A stretch of DNA of 64,000 nt from CAYNST01 sp964434105 (GTDB taxonomy: Bacteria > Pseudomonadota > Gammaproteobacteria > Pseudomonadales > Cellvibrionaceae), in the NCBI GenBank assembly GCA_964434105.1, contig CAYSTJ010000005.1:1-64000 (forward strand), in the 5' to 3' direction. The notes below the pieces were generated by a model, which did no database searches, was not told the DNA's origin, and was given only the letters and a program-made list of their open reading frames with translations. The translations under genes and the position numbers were made by a program. Below are positions 8,829-17,309 of this stretch, piece after piece. Positions within the stretch are counted from its first letter, which is position 1; each line of letters opens with the position of its first letter.

Positions 8829-9479
8829 CTACGCCTCCGGAACGCTGATGGTTGACTGCAGCATGACGTTGGCGCGTCCCGCCTCACCTGCCGCCACAAC
8901 GGTTATTCGATACAGTGGAACTGCGTCGCTATACGGGTCCGAGTTGTTTTCCAGTGCGAGATCGTCGGGTAAAACAAAACACATAAATTCCACCAGATAC
9001 TTAACCTCCATGATCTCCGGTGCTGCATCCGTGCGCGCAACCTGTATCACAGCGTGGGATTCCGGGGAATTCCAGATTCCGGTATTTTTCCAGGGTTGCA
9101 CCATCTGGTCTGACGCATTGGTCAGGCGACAGTCGCTGTTTTGTGTTGTGCCCACAAACCGGCCAGTGAAACACCGGCCATTGGTGCAGGTGTCAGTAAA
9201 ACACTGGTCCTGAATATCGCCGCTACCGGCCGGTGTGCTGCAGCTGGGCAGCAATGCAATTCGGCGAGGGGGTTGCGCGATCATGTGACGCTCGACAGTC
9301 AGCAAGGCCGATTCCGCTGCCTGAAAGGCTATGCTACGGTCCCGTGCGCTGGCCGCCATTTTCATTTCCAGACTCGATGAGCGAATGCTGGTAATGCCGA
9401 GTAGCGTAATCACTGCCAGAATCACCAGCGCCACGACCAGGGTTGCACCCTGTTGTTGAGATCGTCTCTGTACAGTCAT
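8829..9479 (-). CDS. pilX: Type IV pilus assembly protein PilX
   Basis: The 216-residue minor pilin has the N-terminus MTVQRRSQQQGATLVVALVI, a pilin-like signal in which the residue after the cleavage glycine is Ala and no Glu+5 is obvious, as is common for PilX. This is followed by the hydrophobic helix (ILAVITLLGITSIRSSSLEM) and the QAAESALLTVE segment typical of PilX N-terminal domains. The start at 9479 is 2 nt after the pilW stop codon, so the two are translated together; a longer reading frame runs back into pilW and was rejected. Cysteines (CSTPAGSGDIQDQC, CTNGRC) suggest disulfides in the globular domain. Function: forms the pilus priming complex with PilV, PilW, PilE and PilY1. Confidence 0.9.
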   Translation of the reverse strand: MTVQRRSQQQGATLVVALVILAVITLLGITSIRSSSLEMKMAASARDRSIAFQAAESALLTVERHMIAQPPRRIALLPSCSTPAGSGDIQDQCFTDTCTNGRCFTGRFVGTTQNSDCRLTNASDQMVQPWKNTGIWNSPESHAVIQVARTDAAPEIMEVKYLVEFMCFVLPDDLALENNSDPYSDAVPLYRITVVAAGEAGRANVMLQSTISVPEA

Positions 9480-9481
9480 AA

Positions 9482-10570
9482 TCAAATCCGGTTTCTCAGC
9501 CTGAAGGTGGAGGTTACCTGCTGCCGTAGATAGCGGTCGCCGTATTCGGAAGCGGCCGGATCCACTTGCTGCGATGGTGTCTGCGAGCGGAAAAGCAGCG
9601 TGACCTGCACGGCATAAACCGCGCCCCATTGGTCGGCCGCCACCAGATCCGCCGGCAGGTACTGATTGGGTTGCCCGTCGCCGGTCAGATCCAGGCCATA
9701 CAGGACTTCCATCGCTTCAACGCCGAGTGCGATTTCTTCACTCGCCGCACCGCTCACAGCACTGTCGCCGGCCTTCAATACTGCGCGCCGTAGTGCCGGT
9801 TGACCGCTTAGAGCCGATGAATTGCCGATGTAATACGCCCGCGCCGAGTAACGCATTACCGTTGATCCGGGCTGGTATTTATGGGCAGCACTGACAACAC
9901 CGTCGTTACAATCACAGTCTGCACCACAGATTACCGGGTTCAATAATGCCGGCTTAATACCATCGGTACAGATCTGCCCCGCATAATCGATAACATTAGG
10001 ATCGCTGACGTCACTCTGGCGAATAATCCCCATACGCCGGCAGTCTTCCCCGATGACGGCGAGGTAATCCCCCTTTTTATAGTCATGCGCTGGTACAACC
10101 CTGAGGGTGGTATCCTGGTGATCTGTCACAGCGTACGCCTGGCCTTCTGCGCGTCGTACAACAAAAGAGTCCGGGAAGCGTGTCGCTGCAAAATCCGGCA
10201 TACGCAGGTTGTCGCGGTACACAGCCGGGAATGACTCGCGCGCTTCCCCGGCAAACCCCTGGACCGGACGCATGCCCAACAGAGCAGCGGCCCCTGGAAC
10301 GACTTTGGCTACCTGAGCCACTTCTGCGGTCGCACCCGCGCAACCCCAATGCCCGGCGTTTTGAATATCGCGCCCGATCACATCCATCGCATAACGCGCG
10401 TTTTCCTGAATAAAGGACATTTCTTCCTGATGCAAAAAAGTCACTTTGCTCGTCACGACCACCTGAACCACCCCGACCAGCACGATCAGGCTGATCAGCA
10501 CGGCAACCATCAATTCAACGATGGAAAAACCTGTCTGCCGCGACACGGCATTTGTTGAAATGGGTTTCAT
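9482..10570 (-). CDS. pilW: Type IV pilus assembly protein PilW
   Basis: The 362-residue protein has the prepilin site QTGFSIVELMVAVLISLIV, with Glu at +5, and the long extracellular domain typical of PilW. An acidic loop DLTGDGQPNQY at about 294-304 resembles the calcium-binding loop seen in PilW and PilY1 proteins. Four cysteines cluster in CGADCDCNDG, followed by the segment that continues into the body of the domain. It begins 4 nt after pilV and ends 2 nt before pilX, so pilV-pilW-pilX are tightly coupled. It acts with PilV, PilX, PilE and PilY1 in pilus priming. Confidence 0.92.
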   Translation of the reverse strand: MKPISTNAVSRQTGFSIVELMVAVLISLIVLVGVVQVVVTSKVTFLHQEEMSFIQENARYAMDVIGRDIQNAGHWGCAGATAEVAQVAKVVPGAAALLGMRPVQGFAGEARESFPAVYRDNLRMPDFAATRFPDSFVVRRAEGQAYAVTDHQDTTLRVVPAHDYKKGDYLAVIGEDCRRMGIIRQSDVSDPNVIDYAGQICTDGIKPALLNPVICGADCDCNDGVVSAAHKYQPGSTVMRYSARAYYIGNSSALSGQPALRRAVLKAGDSAVSGAASEEIALGVEAMEVLYGLDLTGDGQPNQYLPADLVAADQWGAVYAVQVTLLFRSQTPSQQVDPAASEYGDRYLRQQVTSTFRLRNRI

Positions 10571-10574
10571 CGCG

Positions 10575-11063
10575 CTATATCTCCATCATCAGGATGTAGG
10601 ATTTACGCGGTTCAAGCTCTGCGTCATCCGTGCCGTCGGTCACCACGGACCGGCTGTCATCGAAGCTGACCGTAATACGCAGGAAATCCCGACCATCCAG
10701 CGTAACGCTTTCCACCGCGCCCTCGCCCAGAGGTAGCGCATTGCCAATATTTTCCTTCCAGTGAAACAGGTCGTGCGCCACAACTTCTTCTGCACTACAG
10801 TTCGCGTCGATGCCACGACATGAGAATTCCGGGACGGTCGCATCGTCGGTTACAACATAATTCGCGGCGCGGGCCGGATTTGTTCGAATTCTTTCGGCGA
10901 GGTCGCTTGCGAGAAATACTGCCTGAGAATAGCTGTAGGCCGACTGATTGAACTGCATGGATTTGGTCTGCAGCGCCAGCATGCCGAGCAAGCCGATCGC
11001 CAATACAAACAGCGCTACCATGACTTCAACCAGCGATGCACCACGCTGGGTTACCTGGTTCAT
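10575..11063 (-). CDS. pilV: Type IV pilus modification/minor pilin PilV
   Basis: The 162-residue minor pilin has the N-terminus MNQVTQRGASLVEVMVALFV: leader, cleavage glycine, Glu+5, then a hydrophobic helix. The following LASDLAERIRTNPARAANY is a typical PilV segment. I took the ATG at 11063 because GGTGGAG lies 3-4 nt before it; a TTG four codons upstream would include this ribosome site in the gene. Just upstream (11095-11255) lies a short IS66-type inverted-repeat element that separates pilV from fimT by 556 bp, whereas these genes are usually adjacent. Confidence 0.92.
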   Translation of the reverse strand: MNQVTQRGASLVEVMVALFVLAIGLLGMLALQTKSMQFNQSAYSYSQAVFLASDLAERIRTNPARAANYVVTDDATVPEFSCRGIDANCSAEEVVAHDLFHWKENIGNALPLGEGAVESVTLDGRDFLRITVSFDDSRSVVTDGTDDAELEPRKSYILMMEI

Positions 11064-11094
11064 AGACTCCACCAATTTTATAGTTATACCAATT

Positions 11095-11255
11095 GTGACT
11101 ATTCAGCCCACGCCCCCACTTGCCCTTTAACCTAAAATAAAGCTACGTTAAAAAGCCTGCAGTGCGCCCTACGCAAGTAAACCCAAATTTTATCGCCTTG
11201 CTCTGAATAAATCTGGACGCGATCTGAACAGTTACGAAATGCGCTGAATAGTTAC
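11095..11255. mobile_element. MITE-like element, copy A (161 bp, inside the pilus block)
   Basis: Left end GTGACTATTCAG (11095-11106) and right end CTGAATAGTTAC (11244-11255) are 12-bp inverted repeats with one mismatch. Interior blocks (TGCCCTTTAACCTA, AAAGCTACGTTAAA, TCGCCTTGCTCTGAA, CTGAACAGTTAC) match copies B and C, but the central hairpin part is deleted. The flanks TACCAATT and CACCATTT agree at 6 of 8 positions, which suggests an old 8-bp target duplication. No open frame of note. GTAA ends and 8-bp duplications are features of the IS66 family. Confidence 0.8.
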
Positions 11256-11619
11256 CACCATTTTTTTATTTCCGCTTTTATTGACGGCTTTTTTATTTGC
11301 ATTCGGCTGACGATGGACTAACCTTTTATTATTCATCGCTGCTGGTATCGGCCGCCGAGAATGACCGCAGGACCTTTTCACCAATATATTGCACCCACGG
11401 TTTCCCGCTGGGTTCAAACCATATCAGACCGGACACCTTGATAAACTGCTGTCATTTATACAGCGCTTTACCCTGTTTCTTCACAACAGCAGATTGCCCC
11501 GTTGGATTCGGCATTCGCAAGGCGAGCCGGTTTCGGTACGCGTTGTAAAGGTTCTACTCGCTTAAATCACATACACTCAGTACCTGATCGTTATTGCAGA
11601 ACGTCACCGCCGACCGACT
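11256..11619. other. Intergenic region between fimT and the MITE copy A
   Basis: This 364-bp stretch has no supported gene, no repeat and no clear terminator. A promoter for pilVWXY1E would be expected here or in the MITE, but I could not identify convincing -35/-10 boxes on the minus strand. Confidence 0.4.
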
Positions 11620-12219
11620 TCAGGCTGAACAAACCAGCGCCGTCGGTGTACCCGCTTTAATATAATCCTGCACACCGTCACCATCGTTATCTTTGGTCTT
11701 CACCACCAGCCCACTGGCGTTTAAAAAAAGGCCGCGGGCGTACCTCACATCGCCGCCGGATTCGCAGACAGTAACCAGCACAGTCTGCACCCCGGCGAGA
11801 AACCCCTGCTGATTAAATGTAATCTGGCTCAGGTTATTGCCGGTATTCTGCCCCTGCACAAAGGAAAACGTCGAGTTGCCACCGTGCCTGTACACTTCGA
11901 TGACAATCTCATCGTCATCTATAGCGGCGTCATTGTCCGGATTTTCGTAAATGAGCCATCCGTTATTCCAGCTACCGCCGCAATCCGTACCGTTATCACT
12001 GGCGCACATGGAAACAAAGGTGTTACGCGAAGCGGCTTCCGTGCGGGCCGTCGCTACTGCGCTTGCCACGCGCGCCTGCAGTGTGTCCGCCTGACTGCGC
12101 TTGATAAAAGTCTGGAAAGACGGAACCGCGATTCCCACCAGTATCGACGCGACGAGCAATGTAATCATCAGCTCGATAAGGGTGAAGCCTTCCTGTCTGG
12201 TCTCTGTATGTTTGCTCAT
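11620..12219 (-). CDS. fimT: FimT/FimU-type (GspH family) minor pilin
   Basis: The 199-residue pseudopilin has the leader MSKHTETRQEGFTLIELMIT with Glu+5, the helix LLVASILVGIAVPSFQTFIK, and the GspH/FimT domain pattern (ATARTEAASRNTFVSMC, GWLIYENPDND, ITFNQQGF). The C-terminal DNDGDGVQDYI at about 177-187 is a calcium-loop-like motif not usual for FimT. The start at 12219 removes a 26-codon upstream extension that lies outside the pilin leader. Only one gene of the FimT/FimU type is present, whereas Pseudomonas aeruginosa has both, so this protein probably fills the FimU role; the symbol is by family. Confidence 0.85.
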   Translation of the reverse strand: MSKHTETRQEGFTLIELMITLLVASILVGIAVPSFQTFIKRSQADTLQARVASAVATARTEAASRNTFVSMCASDNGTDCGGSWNNGWLIYENPDNDAAIDDDEIVIEVYRHGGNSTFSFVQGQNTGNNLSQITFNQQGFLAGVQTVLVTVCESGGDVRYARGLFLNASGLVVKTKDNDGDGVQDYIKAGTPTALVCSA

Positions 12220-12585
12220 TACGGCGTTCTCTGACAGTTTCATGGAACGGGCCATCGGCGTACAAAACACATTAACGGGGCGCATCTTCCCTGTCATTGA
12301 CCGCCGGATCAGTGGCCCGGCCGTTATGACAAACGGTGGTAAATTTATGCGCCATCCTGAGGTTTTAATGCGAAATTGAGATATCTGTCACAGCCAGCCG
12401 TGTTTGCCGGCTCTGGCGTGGGCACGTGACAGTAATCCGCCGCGGTCGGATAATCTAATGATAGACGTATAAACACGAGATTTCGCGGGAGGAAGGCCCA
12501 ACTGCCGGATTCGCGACGGTGGGCAATAAGTCTGACACGGCGCGACTTCAGGCAGAATAAGTCGCGCCTTCATGAAATATGCGGG
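12220..12585. other. Intergenic region between ispH and fimT
   Basis: This 366-bp gap holds a 10-bp perfect hairpin (12539-12568) beyond the ispH stop. The rest shows no gene or repeat that I can support; it should contain the fimT promoter. Confidence 0.45.
12539..12568 (-). terminator. 10-bp perfect hairpin after ispH
   Basis: GGCGCGACTT (12539-12548) pairs perfectly with AAGTCGCGCC (12559-12568) around a 10-nt loop. It lies 18 nt past the ispH stop. There is no T tract, so it may protect the 3' end or act with other factors rather than terminate alone. Confidence 0.45.
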
Positions 12586-13521
12586 TTAAATTCGCAGCGC
12601 TTTCGGCAGTGAAAAGCGGACGTTTTCCTCCTGGCCGGACATTTCCTGCGGGGGCTGGGCACCCAATTGCTGCAATCGGTCGATAACGGCTCGCACCAGC
12701 ACATCCGGTGCGGATGCACCGGCGGTTATTCCAACCGTGCGACAATGGTCCAGCCATTGCGGCTGTATGTCGTCCGCCCCGTCGATCAGGTAACTGCGCG
12801 CACCGCAGCGCTCAGCCAGCTCGCGGAGGCGGTTGGAGTTGGAGCTGTTGGGTGATCCGACCACCAGCACCACGTCGCATTCCAGGGCGAGCTGTTTAAC
12901 GGCGTCCTGTCGGTTTTGGGTGGCGTAGCAGATATCGTCTTTGCGTGGACCCTGGATATTGGGGTATTTGCGACGCAGACAGTCAATCACCCGCGCCGTA
13001 TCGTCCATCGACAACGTAGTCTGGGTTACATAGGCGACTTTATCGGGGTTGTTAATCTGCAGGGATTCCACATCGGTTTCATTTTCCACGAGGTAGATCT
13101 GGCCACCGCTACGCAGATCATACTGCCCCATCGTGCCTTCTACCTCCGGGTGGCCGGCGTGACCAATCAATATGCACTCCCACCCCTCGTCACTATAGGT
13201 TGCCACTTCGACATGGACCTTGGTGACCAGCGGACAGGTTGCGTCGAAAACCCTGAGTCCGCGTTCGCGGGCTTCCTGTCGAACGCCCTGCGAAACACCG
13301 TGCGCACTGAAGATCACAATCACATCGTCCGGTACCGCCTGCAGTTCATCGACAAAGATCGCGCCGCGCTCCCGCAGGCTTTCTACGACAAATTTGTTAT
13401 GGACAACTTCATGTCGCACATAAATAGGTGCGCCAAATACATCAAGCGCCCGATTGACAATGTCGATGGCTCTGTCGACACCCGCGCAAAAGCCGCGGGG
13501 ATTGGCCAGTTTTATTTCCAT
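12586..13521 (-). CDS. ispH: 4-hydroxy-3-methylbut-2-enyl diphosphate reductase IspH
   Basis: This 311-residue enzyme makes IPP and DMAPP from HMBPP, the last step of the MEP isoprenoid pathway, using a [4Fe-4S] cluster. The three cluster cysteines are visible in NPRGFCAGVDRA (start), DATCPLVTK and DDICYATQNRQ. The substrate-binding histidines and glutamate are in VRHEVVHN, SAHGVSQ and GHAGHPEVEGT, and the conserved TQTTLS and GSPNSSNSNRL follow. The length fits the family. It lies 14 nt after fkpB in the usual order ileS-lspA-fkpB-ispH. Confidence 0.97.
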   Translation of the reverse strand: MEIKLANPRGFCAGVDRAIDIVNRALDVFGAPIYVRHEVVHNKFVVESLRERGAIFVDELQAVPDDVIVIFSAHGVSQGVRQEARERGLRVFDATCPLVTKVHVEVATYSDEGWECILIGHAGHPEVEGTMGQYDLRSGGQIYLVENETDVESLQINNPDKVAYVTQTTLSMDDTARVIDCLRRKYPNIQGPRKDDICYATQNRQDAVKQLALECDVVLVVGSPNSSNSNRLRELAERCGARSYLIDGADDIQPQWLDHCRTVGITAGASAPDVLVRAVIDRLQQLGAQPPQEMSGQEENVRFSLPKALRI

Positions 13522-13535
13522 AACAACTTACTCAA

Positions 13536-13985
13536 CTAATGGGTAATGGCCGGTGCAACTTCGATAATTTTCACCGTAAACCGGATGTCGCGTCCGGCCA
13601 GCGGGTGGTTGAAATCCACTGTGACTGATTCGTCGCTGACCTCTGAGACCACGCCCGGCAACTCATTGTTCTGGGCATCGGAAAATGTCAGCATCAGACC
13701 GGGCTGTAACTCGGCGTCCGCCGGAAACTGCTCGCGTTCGATCACCTGCACATTCTCAGGGTTGTGATCACCGAAACCGCGCTCCGGCGGCACTACCAGC
13801 GCCGCCTCGTCCCCTTCTTTCAAACCGAAAAGTGCTGTTTCGAACCCCGGCAACAGGTTGCCATCGCCCACCGTAAAAGTGACTGGTTCGCCCTCGAAGT
13901 TGGAGTCTATGACCTCCCCGGATTCAAGACTCAGAGAGAAATGCATGGTTACCTGCACGCCCTGCCCAATGGTTAGCTCATTCAT
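13536..13985 (-). CDS. fkpB: FKBP-type peptidyl-prolyl isomerase FkpB (SlpA)
   Basis: The 149-residue protein is an SlyD-like FKBP that catalyses proline cis-trans isomerisation and can act as a chaperone in the cytoplasm. Family marks are VTMHFSLSLESGEVIDSNF, GDGNLLPGFETALFGLKEGD, the inserted flap domain, and VDFNHPLAGRDIRFTVKI. It lacks the His/Cys-rich metal tail of SlyD. Its ATG overlaps the end of lspA by 8 nt (ATGAATGA), indicating coupled translation, as in many gammaproteobacteria. Confidence 0.95.
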   Translation of the reverse strand: MNELTIGQGVQVTMHFSLSLESGEVIDSNFEGEPVTFTVGDGNLLPGFETALFGLKEGDEAALVVPPERGFGDHNPENVQVIEREQFPADAELQPGLMLTFSDAQNNELPGVVSEVSDESVTVDFNHPLAGRDIRFTVKIIEVAPAITH

Positions 13986-14487
13986 GATGTTTTCGACTTT
14001 TTTTCACCATATCCAGAATTAACAGCGCCACACCACCACAGATTGCCGCATCTGCAATATTGAATGCAGGCCAGGCATACTCCTGATAATGAAACACAAT
14101 AAAGTCCACGACGTGCCCGTACATCACACGGTCGTATAAATTACCAAGGGCACCCGCCAGGATCAATGCGTACCCCATCGGCTCCAGTCGCTGCTGTCGA
14201 TCCGCCGCGCTGCGACAGATCCAGAACACAAGCAATACACTGACCACTGTAGTAATCACCGTAAAAAACCAGCGTTGCCAACCCGGCTGATCCGCCAGAA
14301 AGCTGAAGGCGGCCCCGGGGTTGTAGCGCAGCGTGAAATTGAAAAATGATGTCAGCGTCCAGGGATCATTATAATTCAGGGCCGCTTCGGCCCAATGCTT
14401 GGTCACCTGGTCCAGCAACAATACCAGGATAACCAGCAGCCACCATTTCCAGGCGCCCACCAGGTTTTGTCGGGTCAGATCACGCAT
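13978..14487 (-). CDS. lspA: Signal peptidase II (lipoprotein signal peptidase) LspA
   Basis: The 169-residue inner-membrane aspartyl protease removes signal peptides from diacylated prolipoproteins. It has four membrane segments, the conserved LLLDQVTKHW, NPGAAFSFL, and the two catalytic aspartates in GNLYDRVMYGHVVDF and FNIADAAI. I took the ATG at 14487, which overlaps the ileS stop by 8 nt (ATGCGTGA); a longer reading frame into ileS codes for nothing conserved. Confidence 0.96.
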   Translation of the reverse strand: MRDLTRQNLVGAWKWWLLVILVLLLDQVTKHWAEAALNYNDPWTLTSFFNFTLRYNPGAAFSFLADQPGWQRWFFTVITTVVSVLLVFWICRSAADRQQRLEPMGYALILAGALGNLYDRVMYGHVVDFIVFHYQEYAWPAFNIADAAICGGVALLILDMVKKSRKHHE

Positions 14488-17278
14488 AATGTCGCTGCTC
14501 TCCCGCGCCCTGTACATTGTCGACACAGCGACCGCACAGCTCCGGATGTCCGCCGTGACTGCCGACGTCCGAACGCCAGTGCCAGCAGCGTACACATTTG
14601 TTTGCCCGACTGCGCTCCACCGCTACCGCAAGCCCCGGGATACCGGATTCGGCCGCATCTGTCGCCCGGTGTAACGGCTCCACCCGCGCACTGGACGTTA
14701 TCAGGACGAAACGCAGTTCGTCGTGCAAACGGTTCAGTCGCAGCGCGACCCCTTCGTCGCAATACAGGGTAACATCTGCCTCCAGCGCCTTGCCGATCAG
14801 GCCCTCCTGTCGTTTTGTCTCCAGAATTTTGTTGACTGCGGTTTTGACTTCAATCACAAACTGCCAGTCTTCCTGACTGATACCCATCGGTGTGGCCGCC
14901 CTCGGCAGCGAGTACCAGGTCTGGACAAAAACCGGTTCACTGGTTGTCTGCGGCAGCACCTGCCAGATTTCGTCAGCGGTGAACGACATGATGGGCGCAA
15001 TCCAGCGGACAAGCGCCTGTGCAATGTGATACTGGGCGGTCTGTGCAGAGCGTCGCGGCAGACTGTCCGCGCCCGTTGTATAGACACGATCCTTGGTGAT
15101 ATCGAGATAAAAGCCACCCAGATCGACCACACAGAAATTGTGCAGTTTCTGGTATATCAGGTGAAACTGGTAGCTGTCGTAACACGCGATAATATCGTCC
15201 TGCAAACTCTGGGTACGTTCTACTGCCCACCGGTCCAGCGCAACCATCTGCTCAATGTCCACGGCGTTTTCCGGCCGAAAATCCGGCAGGTTGGCCAACA
15301 GATAGCGGATGGTATTGCGAATGCGGCGGTAGGAATCCGCCGTGCGCTTGAGAATTTCGTCGGAAACATTCATATCCGCGCTGAAATCGGTAGCCGCCAC
15401 CCACAGGCGCAGCACATCCGCGCCCAGGTCGTTCATGACTTTCTGGGGTGGAATCACGTTGCCCAGTGACTTTGACATCTTGTGACCGTTGGCATCTACG
15501 GTAAAACCGTGGGTAAGTACCTGCCGGTAGGGCGCACTGCCGTTTATGGCGACTGCGGTCTTCAAGGATGACTGGAACCAGCCACGGTGCTGGTCCGACC
15601 CCTCCAGATAGAGATCGGCAGGACAGCTCAGACCGTCACGCTGCTGCAATACCGAATAATGCGTAACGCCCGAATCAAACCAGACGTCCAGTGTATCCGG
15701 CACCTTGACATAATGCCGGGCATCGTCCCCAAGCAGTTCCGCGGCATCCAGCTCAAACCAGGCGTCCATACCCGACTTTTCGACCCGTTGGGCAACCGCT
15801 TCGATCAGGCGCGGGGTGTCAGGGTGCAATTCCTGCGTCTCGCGATGAACAAACAGCGCGATCGGAACACCCCAGGTTCGCTGCCGGGAGATGCACCAGT
15901 CCGGTGACGCGTCGAGCATGCCCTCGATACGCGGCTTGCCCCAATCCGGGATCCATTCAACATGGTCGACTTCCTTCCTGACCTGATTCAGCAGGCCGTT
16001 TTTATGCATACTGATAAACCATTGCGGTGTGGCGCGGAAGATCAACGGTGTTTTCGTTCGCCAGCAATGCGGATAGCTGTGACTGATCTTGTGCTGGTGA
16101 ATGAGCTGTCCACGTGATTCCAGCACAGCAATGACTTTTTCGTCGACTTTATAGACATGCTCGCCGGCAAACAGGGGCGTATTGTCACGAAAGGTGCCAC
16201 CTTCATCCACATAGTTCAGGGTGCCAATGCCGTAGCGCGCGCCCACGACAAAGTCATCCATCCCATGGTCCGGCGCCGTATGAACGCAGCCGGTACCCGC
16301 GTCCATCGACACGTGCTCGCCGAGAATGACGGGCACCTGCCGGTCATAAAAAGGATGCTGAAGTGGCAGATGTTCGAGAGCAGCGCCCTTGCACCGGGCC
16401 AACTCTTCCCCGAATTCGACGCCTGTGCGCTGCGTCACTGATTCCGCCAGGGCGGCAGCGAGCAGAAGGCGCTCGCCCTCAACCTGCAGCAGGATGTAAT
16501 CTTCGAGCGGGTTGACTGACACGGCCTGGTTGGCTGGCAGCGTCCACGGCGTGGTGGTCCAGATAACAACAGAAATGGGACCGGTGCCGCCGGCCCCGCC
16601 CGTCGCCGCCATCAATCGGGCTTCATCGGCAACCGGAAATTTAACGTCAATCGAGAATGACACTTTCTCCTGGTATTCGACTTCGGCTTCGGCCATGGCT
16701 GATCCGCCGACCACACTCCAGTAAACCGGTTTGAATCCGCGTTGCAAATGACCGTTCTCGACGATTTTTCCGAGGCTGCGGATAATATCGGCTTCGTTGC
16801 GGAAATCCATGGTCAGGTAAGGCTGGTCCCAGTCACCCAGCACACCAAGCCGAATAAAGTCCGCCTTTTGCCGCTCTACCTGACGCGCAGCGTACTCCCG
16901 GCATTTCCCGCGGAAAGCGCGCTCATCGAGTTTCACGCCAGCCTTGCCAAACTTCTTCTCGACATTGTGTTCAATCGGCAGACCGTGACAGTCCCACCCG
17001 GGAACATAGGGCGCGTCGTAACCGCCAAGGGTTTTCGCCTTAACGATGATATCTTTCAGGATTTTGTTGACGGCGTGGCCAATATGGATATCGCCATTGG
17101 CGTAGGGCGGCCCATCGTGCAGAATGAACCGGGGCGCACCGGCGCGCGCACGCCGGATTGTCTGATAAAGGTTTTCCTTCTGCCAGCGGGCCAGCGTTTG
17201 CGGTTCGCGTTGGGCCAGATTGGCTTTCATGGCGAATCCGGTGGCCGGCAGATTGAGTGTCGCTTTGTAGTCTGTCAT
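14480..17278 (-). CDS. ileS: Isoleucyl-tRNA synthetase
   Basis: This 932-residue class I aminoacyl-tRNA synthetase charges tRNA-Ile in the cytoplasm. Its HIGH motif is at 65-68 (DIHIGHAVNK) and KMSKS at about 601-605 (GHKMSKSLGN). The editing (CP1) domain includes GTGCVHTAPDHGMDD, and the C-terminal zinc site is CVRCWHWR followed by ELCGRC. Length is normal for the bacterial type. It begins 31 nt after ribF and overlaps lspA. Confidence 0.97.
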   Translation of the reverse strand: MTDYKATLNLPATGFAMKANLAQREPQTLARWQKENLYQTIRRARAGAPRFILHDGPPYANGDIHIGHAVNKILKDIIVKAKTLGGYDAPYVPGWDCHGLPIEHNVEKKFGKAGVKLDERAFRGKCREYAARQVERQKADFIRLGVLGDWDQPYLTMDFRNEADIIRSLGKIVENGHLQRGFKPVYWSVVGGSAMAEAEVEYQEKVSFSIDVKFPVADEARLMAATGGAGGTGPISVVIWTTTPWTLPANQAVSVNPLEDYILLQVEGERLLLAAALAESVTQRTGVEFGEELARCKGAALEHLPLQHPFYDRQVPVILGEHVSMDAGTGCVHTAPDHGMDDFVVGARYGIGTLNYVDEGGTFRDNTPLFAGEHVYKVDEKVIAVLESRGQLIHQHKISHSYPHCWRTKTPLIFRATPQWFISMHKNGLLNQVRKEVDHVEWIPDWGKPRIEGMLDASPDWCISRQRTWGVPIALFVHRETQELHPDTPRLIEAVAQRVEKSGMDAWFELDAAELLGDDARHYVKVPDTLDVWFDSGVTHYSVLQQRDGLSCPADLYLEGSDQHRGWFQSSLKTAVAINGSAPYRQVLTHGFTVDANGHKMSKSLGNVIPPQKVMNDLGADVLRLWVAATDFSADMNVSDEILKRTADSYRRIRNTIRYLLANLPDFRPENAVDIEQMVALDRWAVERTQSLQDDIIACYDSYQFHLIYQKLHNFCVVDLGGFYLDITKDRVYTTGADSLPRRSAQTAQYHIAQALVRWIAPIMSFTADEIWQVLPQTTSEPVFVQTWYSLPRAATPMGISQEDWQFVIEVKTAVNKILETKRQEGLIGKALEADVTLYCDEGVALRLNRLHDELRFVLITSSARVEPLHRATDAAESGIPGLAVAVERSRANKCVRCWHWRSDVGSHGGHPELCGRCVDNVQGAGEQRHYA

Positions 17279-17309
17279 GAAACGTCAGTCTGTGTTGTCG
17301 ATGAGTGAG

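Noticed and set aside
11400..11420. tRNA T-loop-like GGGTTCAAACC
   Set aside because: No acceptor stem, anticodon arm or CCA fits around it. No tRNA gene was found in the window.
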